The notes under the pieces were generated by a model. It searched no databases, was not told the DNA's origin, and saw only the letters and a program-made list of their open reading frames with translations. DNA of 43,423 nucleotides from an uncultured Lachnospiraceae bacterium (GTDB lineage Bacteria; Bacillota; Clostridia; Lachnospirales; Lachnospiraceae), in NCBI GenBank assembly GCA_910588565.1, contig CAJUPF010000021.1, positions 1 through 43,423 on the forward strand. Reading direction: 5' to 3'. Below are positions 41,011-43,423 of the stretch, piece after piece (the first letter of the stretch is position 1; each line of letters begins with the position of its first letter). The position numbers and the translations under genes are program-made.

Positions 41011-41095
41011 GGCATCCCTACGTTGGCATTATCCAAATCAGGTTATCGGTCGAAGGTGATACCTTCCTCTCAGCCTGTCGCACAGGCTCCCGTCT
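41011..41095 (-). promoter_or_regulatory. TPP riboswitch (THI element)
   Basis: Read on the minus strand the aptamer shows the core elements in order: ACGGGAGCC, the P3 stem, GGCTGAGAGGA, then GACCGATAACCTGATTTGGA and TAATGCCAACGTAGGGATGC. These are the conserved TPP-binding loops. It controls thiS-thiF-thiG-thiH-thiE through the terminator at 40957-40990. Confidence 0.96.
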
Positions 41096-41112
41096 GTTTG
41101 ATTGTCGAATGT

Positions 41113-41141
41113 ATTATATACTTCCTGACAGCAAAATGCAA
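41113..41141 (-). promoter_or_regulatory. Sigma-A promoter of the thi operon
   Basis: Minus strand: -35 TTGCAT (41136-41141), 17-base spacer, -10 TATAAT (41113-41118). It sits just before the aptamer and back-to-back with the promoter of the WYL regulator (gap 41142-41164). Confidence 0.85.
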
Positions 41142-41164
41142 GCTCTTTTGCTTCATTTTATGGG

Positions 41165-41193
41165 TTGATACTGAGAAAAAAAGTATGTATCAT
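41165..41193 (+). promoter_or_regulatory. Sigma-A promoter of the WYL regulator
   Basis: -35 TTGATA (41165-41170), 17-base spacer, -10 TATCAT (41188-41193), about 40 bases before the start codon. Confidence 0.7.
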
Positions 41194-41230
41194 GTATGTG
41201 TACCATTCGGCAATATAAGAGGAACATGCA

Positions 41231-42127
41231 ATGCGGGAAAGCAGATTATTTAAAATTGTGTACTACTTACTTGATAAGGGACAGGCTACTGCTATGGAAT
41301 TAGCAGAAAAGTTTGAAGTATCGGTCAGAACAATTTATAGAGATATTGACGCCCTGAGCGGGGCCGGCATTCCCATTTATACAGAAGCAGGCAGAAACGG
41401 CGGCATTCATTTGATGCATGATTTTGTTTTGAATAAAGTGCTCCTGTCGGAAGAAGAAAAACAGGAAATCCTTACGGCACTGCAGAGTATCAATACTGCG
41501 CAAAATCAAAAAAGCAGCCAGACATTGCAGAAACTTTCCGCCATGTTTCAGCTCAATTCGGAAAACTGGCTTGAAGTGGATTTTTCCAGATGGGGAAATG
41601 AAGCGTCAGATAATCAAAAGTTTGAATTATTAAAATCAGCAATTATTCAATGCAGATCGGTTAAAATCTGTTATGCTAATTCCTGCGAAGTGATAAGCGA
41701 ACGTATCGTACAGCCATTAAAACTCATTTACAAAGCAAAAGCATGGTATTTGAACGCGTTTTGCACCCAAAAACAAGACTGGAGGATATTTAAATTAAAT
41801 CGGATTTTAGATTTAGAGCTTTTGGATCAACGGTTTCCATATCGCCATGTTCCAAAACAGACAGATACTTTTGAAGAAGACTATCATCTGATTACGCTTC
41901 GCTTTCCAAAAGAAATGGCATATCGTGTATATGATGAATTTGATCCGGCGCAAATCCAGCGGCAGACGAACGATGATCTTATCGTTTCTGCAAAAATGCC
42001 GGAAGACGCATGGCTGACAGGGTTTTTGCTGTCATTTGGAACACAGGTAGAAATACTGTCGCCTGCTTATTTAAGAGAACTCATAGCAGAACAGGCAAAA
42101 TTAATCTATGAAAAAAACAAGCCCTGA
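41231..42127 (+). CDS. YafY-family HTH/WYL transcriptional regulator
   Basis: The 298-residue protein has an N-terminal HTH_11-type winged helix (MRESRLFKIVYYLLDKGQAT to about residue 60, with SVRTIYRDIDAL as recognition helix) and a C-terminal WYL domain (about 135-215, with KAWYLNAFC carrying the WYL motif) plus a WCX-like extension (about 225-298). WYL proteins sense ligands, often nucleic acids or nucleotides, and control DNA-repair or defence genes. Start at 41231 follows AGAGGA. It stands divergently from the thi operon, but no shared control is shown. The target is unknown. Confidence 0.9.
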   Translation: MRESRLFKIVYYLLDKGQATAMELAEKFEVSVRTIYRDIDALSGAGIPIYTEAGRNGGIHLMHDFVLNKVLLSEEEKQEILTALQSINTAQNQKSSQTLQKLSAMFQLNSENWLEVDFSRWGNEASDNQKFELLKSAIIQCRSVKICYANSCEVISERIVQPLKLIYKAKAWYLNAFCTQKQDWRIFKLNRILDLELLDQRFPYRHVPKQTDTFEEDYHLITLRFPKEMAYRVYDEFDPAQIQRQTNDDLIVSAKMPEDAWLTGFLLSFGTQVEILSPAYLRELIAEQAKLIYEKNKP

Positions 42128-42148
42128 CACATGGATTGTGTTTCTCAA

Positions 42149-42220
42149 TTACTTTTCACACCCACGCCAGTCATTCCGCTGACTGGCGATGAGCCGATAC
42201 ATAAAGCAAGGGATGGCAGC
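42149..42220 (+). repeat. RPT-B copy 3
   Basis: It starts TTACTTTTCACACCCACGCC, has the intact palindrome CGCCAGTC/GACTGGCG, then GCCGATAC, AAAGCAA and GATGGCAGC. It lies between the convergent WYL regulator and fba. Same orientation as copy 2 and opposite to copy 1. Confidence 0.85.
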
Positions 42221-42241
42221 AGACCATTTTCTGATCTGCTG
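42217..42241. terminator. Hairpin between the WYL regulator and fba
   Basis: CAGCAGA (42217-42223) pairs with TCTGCTG (42235-42241). A short TTCTT follows on the plus strand. It overlaps the last bases of RPT-B copy 3 and could end transcription of the regulator. Confidence 0.4.
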
Positions 42242-42280
42242 TTCTTCCCGTTCTATATCTGCAAAATCCGTTTATTCTGC

Positions 42281-43216
42281 CTACGCTTTCTGCTCGGAGC
42301 CTAATACATCTGTAATTTTATGTTTTACCAGTTCTTTTACATAAGAACGTCCCACTTTCAAATATTCCCTTGGATCAAACGCTGCCGGATTGTTGTACAG
42401 AACTTCACGTACACCCGCCGTCATAGCCAGACGGAGATCGGAGTCAATATTTATCTTGCATACTGCAGAACGCGCTGCCTGACGAAGCATATCTTCCGGA
42501 ATTCCAATCGCGTCCGCCAGGTTTCCGCCGTTTTTCTGAATAATCTGCACATATTCCTGAGATACAGAAGATGCGCCGTGTAAAACGATTGGGAACTGCG
42601 GAATCCGTTTTGTAATCTCATCTAAAATGTCAAACCGAAGCTGCGGTTTCTGGCCCGGTTTAAATTTAAATGCCCCATGGCTGGTTCCAATCGCAATCGC
42701 CAGAGAATCCACGCCTGTCCGCTCTACGAATTCCTGTACTTCATCCGGCTGTGTATACATTGCATCGTCAGCTGCAACTTTTACATCATCCTCTACGCCT
42801 GCAAGCTTTCCAAGTTCTGCTTCGACTACAACGCCTCTTTCATGCGCATACTCTACTACCTGCTTCGTAATCTCAATATTCTTCTCAAAATCATAATGGG
42901 AAGCGTCAATCATAACAGAGGTAAAGCCGCCGTCAATACATGATTTACATGTTTCAAAATCAGGGCCATGATCCAGATGAAGAGCAATCGGTATATTATT
43001 CTCAGCAACAGCTGCTTCGACTAATTTTACAAGATATGTATGATTCGCATATGCCCTTGCGCCTTTTGATACCTGCAATATCACCGGGGATTTCAATTCT
43101 CCGGCTGCCTCTGTAATACCCTGCACGATCTCCATATTGTTCACATTAAACGCGCCAATTGCATATCCTCCGTCGTATGCCTTCTGAAACATTTCTTTTG
43201 TTGTTACTAATGCCAT
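42281..43216 (-). CDS. fba: Class II fructose-1,6-bisphosphate aldolase
   Basis: The zinc enzyme splits fructose-1,6-bisphosphate into dihydroxyacetone phosphate and glyceraldehyde 3-phosphate. The 311-residue protein starts MALVTTKEMFQKAYDGGYAI, has the catalytic/zinc motif HLDHG (80-84), the GTSHGAFKFKPGQ loop with a zinc His and VLHGASSVSQEYV with the last zinc His. Length and motifs fit the shorter class II type (FbaA/B of Firmicutes). The ATG at 43216 follows AAGGAAGGAA; an in-frame ATG at 43282 lies inside the promoter and is rejected. It is monocistronic. Confidence 0.96.
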   Translation of the reverse strand: MALVTTKEMFQKAYDGGYAIGAFNVNNMEIVQGITEAAGELKSPVILQVSKGARAYANHTYLVKLVEAAVAENNIPIALHLDHGPDFETCKSCIDGGFTSVMIDASHYDFEKNIEITKQVVEYAHERGVVVEAELGKLAGVEDDVKVAADDAMYTQPDEVQEFVERTGVDSLAIAIGTSHGAFKFKPGQKPQLRFDILDEITKRIPQFPIVLHGASSVSQEYVQIIQKNGGNLADAIGIPEDMLRQAARSAVCKINIDSDLRLAMTAGVREVLYNNPAAFDPREYLKVGRSYVKELVKHKITDVLGSEQKA

Positions 43217-43255
43217 AATAATTTCCTTCCTTTCCTGTATTTTCTTTACTTTAGG

Positions 43256-43304
43256 ATCATAGCACAATTTATACAAACACACAATATGCTTATTTATGCA
43301 TATT
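43256..43304 (-). promoter_or_regulatory. fba promoter with extended -10 and adjacent inverted repeat
   Basis: Minus strand: -35 TTGTGT (43279-43284), 17-base spacer, TGC-TATGAT extended -10 (43256-43261). A perfect 7-bp inverted repeat, AATATGC (43283-43289) and GCATATT (43298-43304), touches the -35 and could bind a regulator. The remaining 120 bases to the window end are AT-rich; AGGGAAATTC and GAAATTCCCT there form a near-perfect stem, otherwise nothing is visible. Confidence 0.65.
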
Positions 43305-43423
43305 CTATATTTTTCATCCTGTGTGGTTACAGTTCACGGCCAATGTCATTTACTTTAGGGAAATTCCATTTTTTAAGCAGAAATTCCCTTTTTCTACAAG
43401 TAACTCAAATTTTTTCCTTTTTA

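Noticed and set aside
43330..43400. Intrinsic terminator at the right edge
   Set aside because: The stem is AT-rich and no plus-strand gene precedes it; left as a note only.

Overview
The window reads as chromosomal DNA of a spore-forming, anaerobic Firmicute, most likely a Lachnospiraceae gut commensal. The evidence is mid-range GC, strong GGAGG-type ribosome binding sites, a yqfC-yqfD-phoH-ybeY sporulation/RNA cluster, a Rex regulator, folD-fhs one-carbon genes, and a very large secreted glycosidase with Ig-like, helical-repeat and leucine-rich modules. Almost all genes lie on the minus strand. The plus-strand exceptions are a small accessory region at 1-1180, a Cys/Gly-rich small protein (29796), a pair of small genes (36671-37308) and a WYL regulator (41231). 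No gap between genes exceeds 300 bases. I see no tRNA, rRNA, CRISPR array, insertion sequence or prophage gene.

Layout. 1-1365: a decayed XRE regulator and a RelB-like/PIN toxin-antitoxin pair. 1366-3507: BofC-like and DUF3048 envelope proteins, then ybeY. 3509-7204: the rest of the yqf cluster, in which the position normally held by the c-di-AMP phosphodiesterase PgpH is taken by a short membrane protein whose HD catalytic residues are missing. 7254-10164: HMGL-like aldolase, rlmH, a zinc-ribbon/TPR/chitobiase-domain membrane protein, and a palindromic repeat (RPT-A). 10175-17154: folD, fhs, ftsK/spoIIIE, uppP and a TepA-like ClpP-fold protease. 17235-22147: glgA, metY, yebC and a CNNM/CorC transporter whose C-terminal tail is encoded by a second repeat (RPT-B). 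22247-26204: mazF, alr, RPT-A copy 2, bifunctional NAD(P)HX repair enzyme, rex. 26476-29600: ABC-F ATPase and NADP isocitrate dehydrogenase. 29796-37308: the Cys/Gly-rich small protein, the 2014-residue GH127 protein and three small conserved-looking genes. 37405-41141: a thiazole-biosynthesis operon thiS-thiF-thiG-thiH-thiE/tenI under a TPP riboswitch. 41165-43304: WYL regulator, RPT-B copy 3, and fructose-bisphosphate aldolase.

How it fits together. The thi operon is the clearest functional unit: sigma-A promoter, TPP aptamer, intrinsic terminator, then the enzymes of the thiazole branch. The yqfC-yqfD-phoH-HD-like-ybeY genes overlap or nearly touch and form one operon combining sporulation and rRNA maturation. 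fhs-folD run C1-tetrahydrofolate interconversion. yebC-metY-glgA are co-directional and end at a clear terminator.

The most unusual items are the degenerate PgpH-like protein, the two families of dispersed palindromic repeats (one fused into a coding region), a cluster of GNRA-tetraloop hairpins at 16349-16437, a mazF with only a 17-codon micro-ORF where an antitoxin would be expected, and small genes preceded by mother-cell-sigma-like promoters. All functional names come from reading motifs by eye. No database search was possible.
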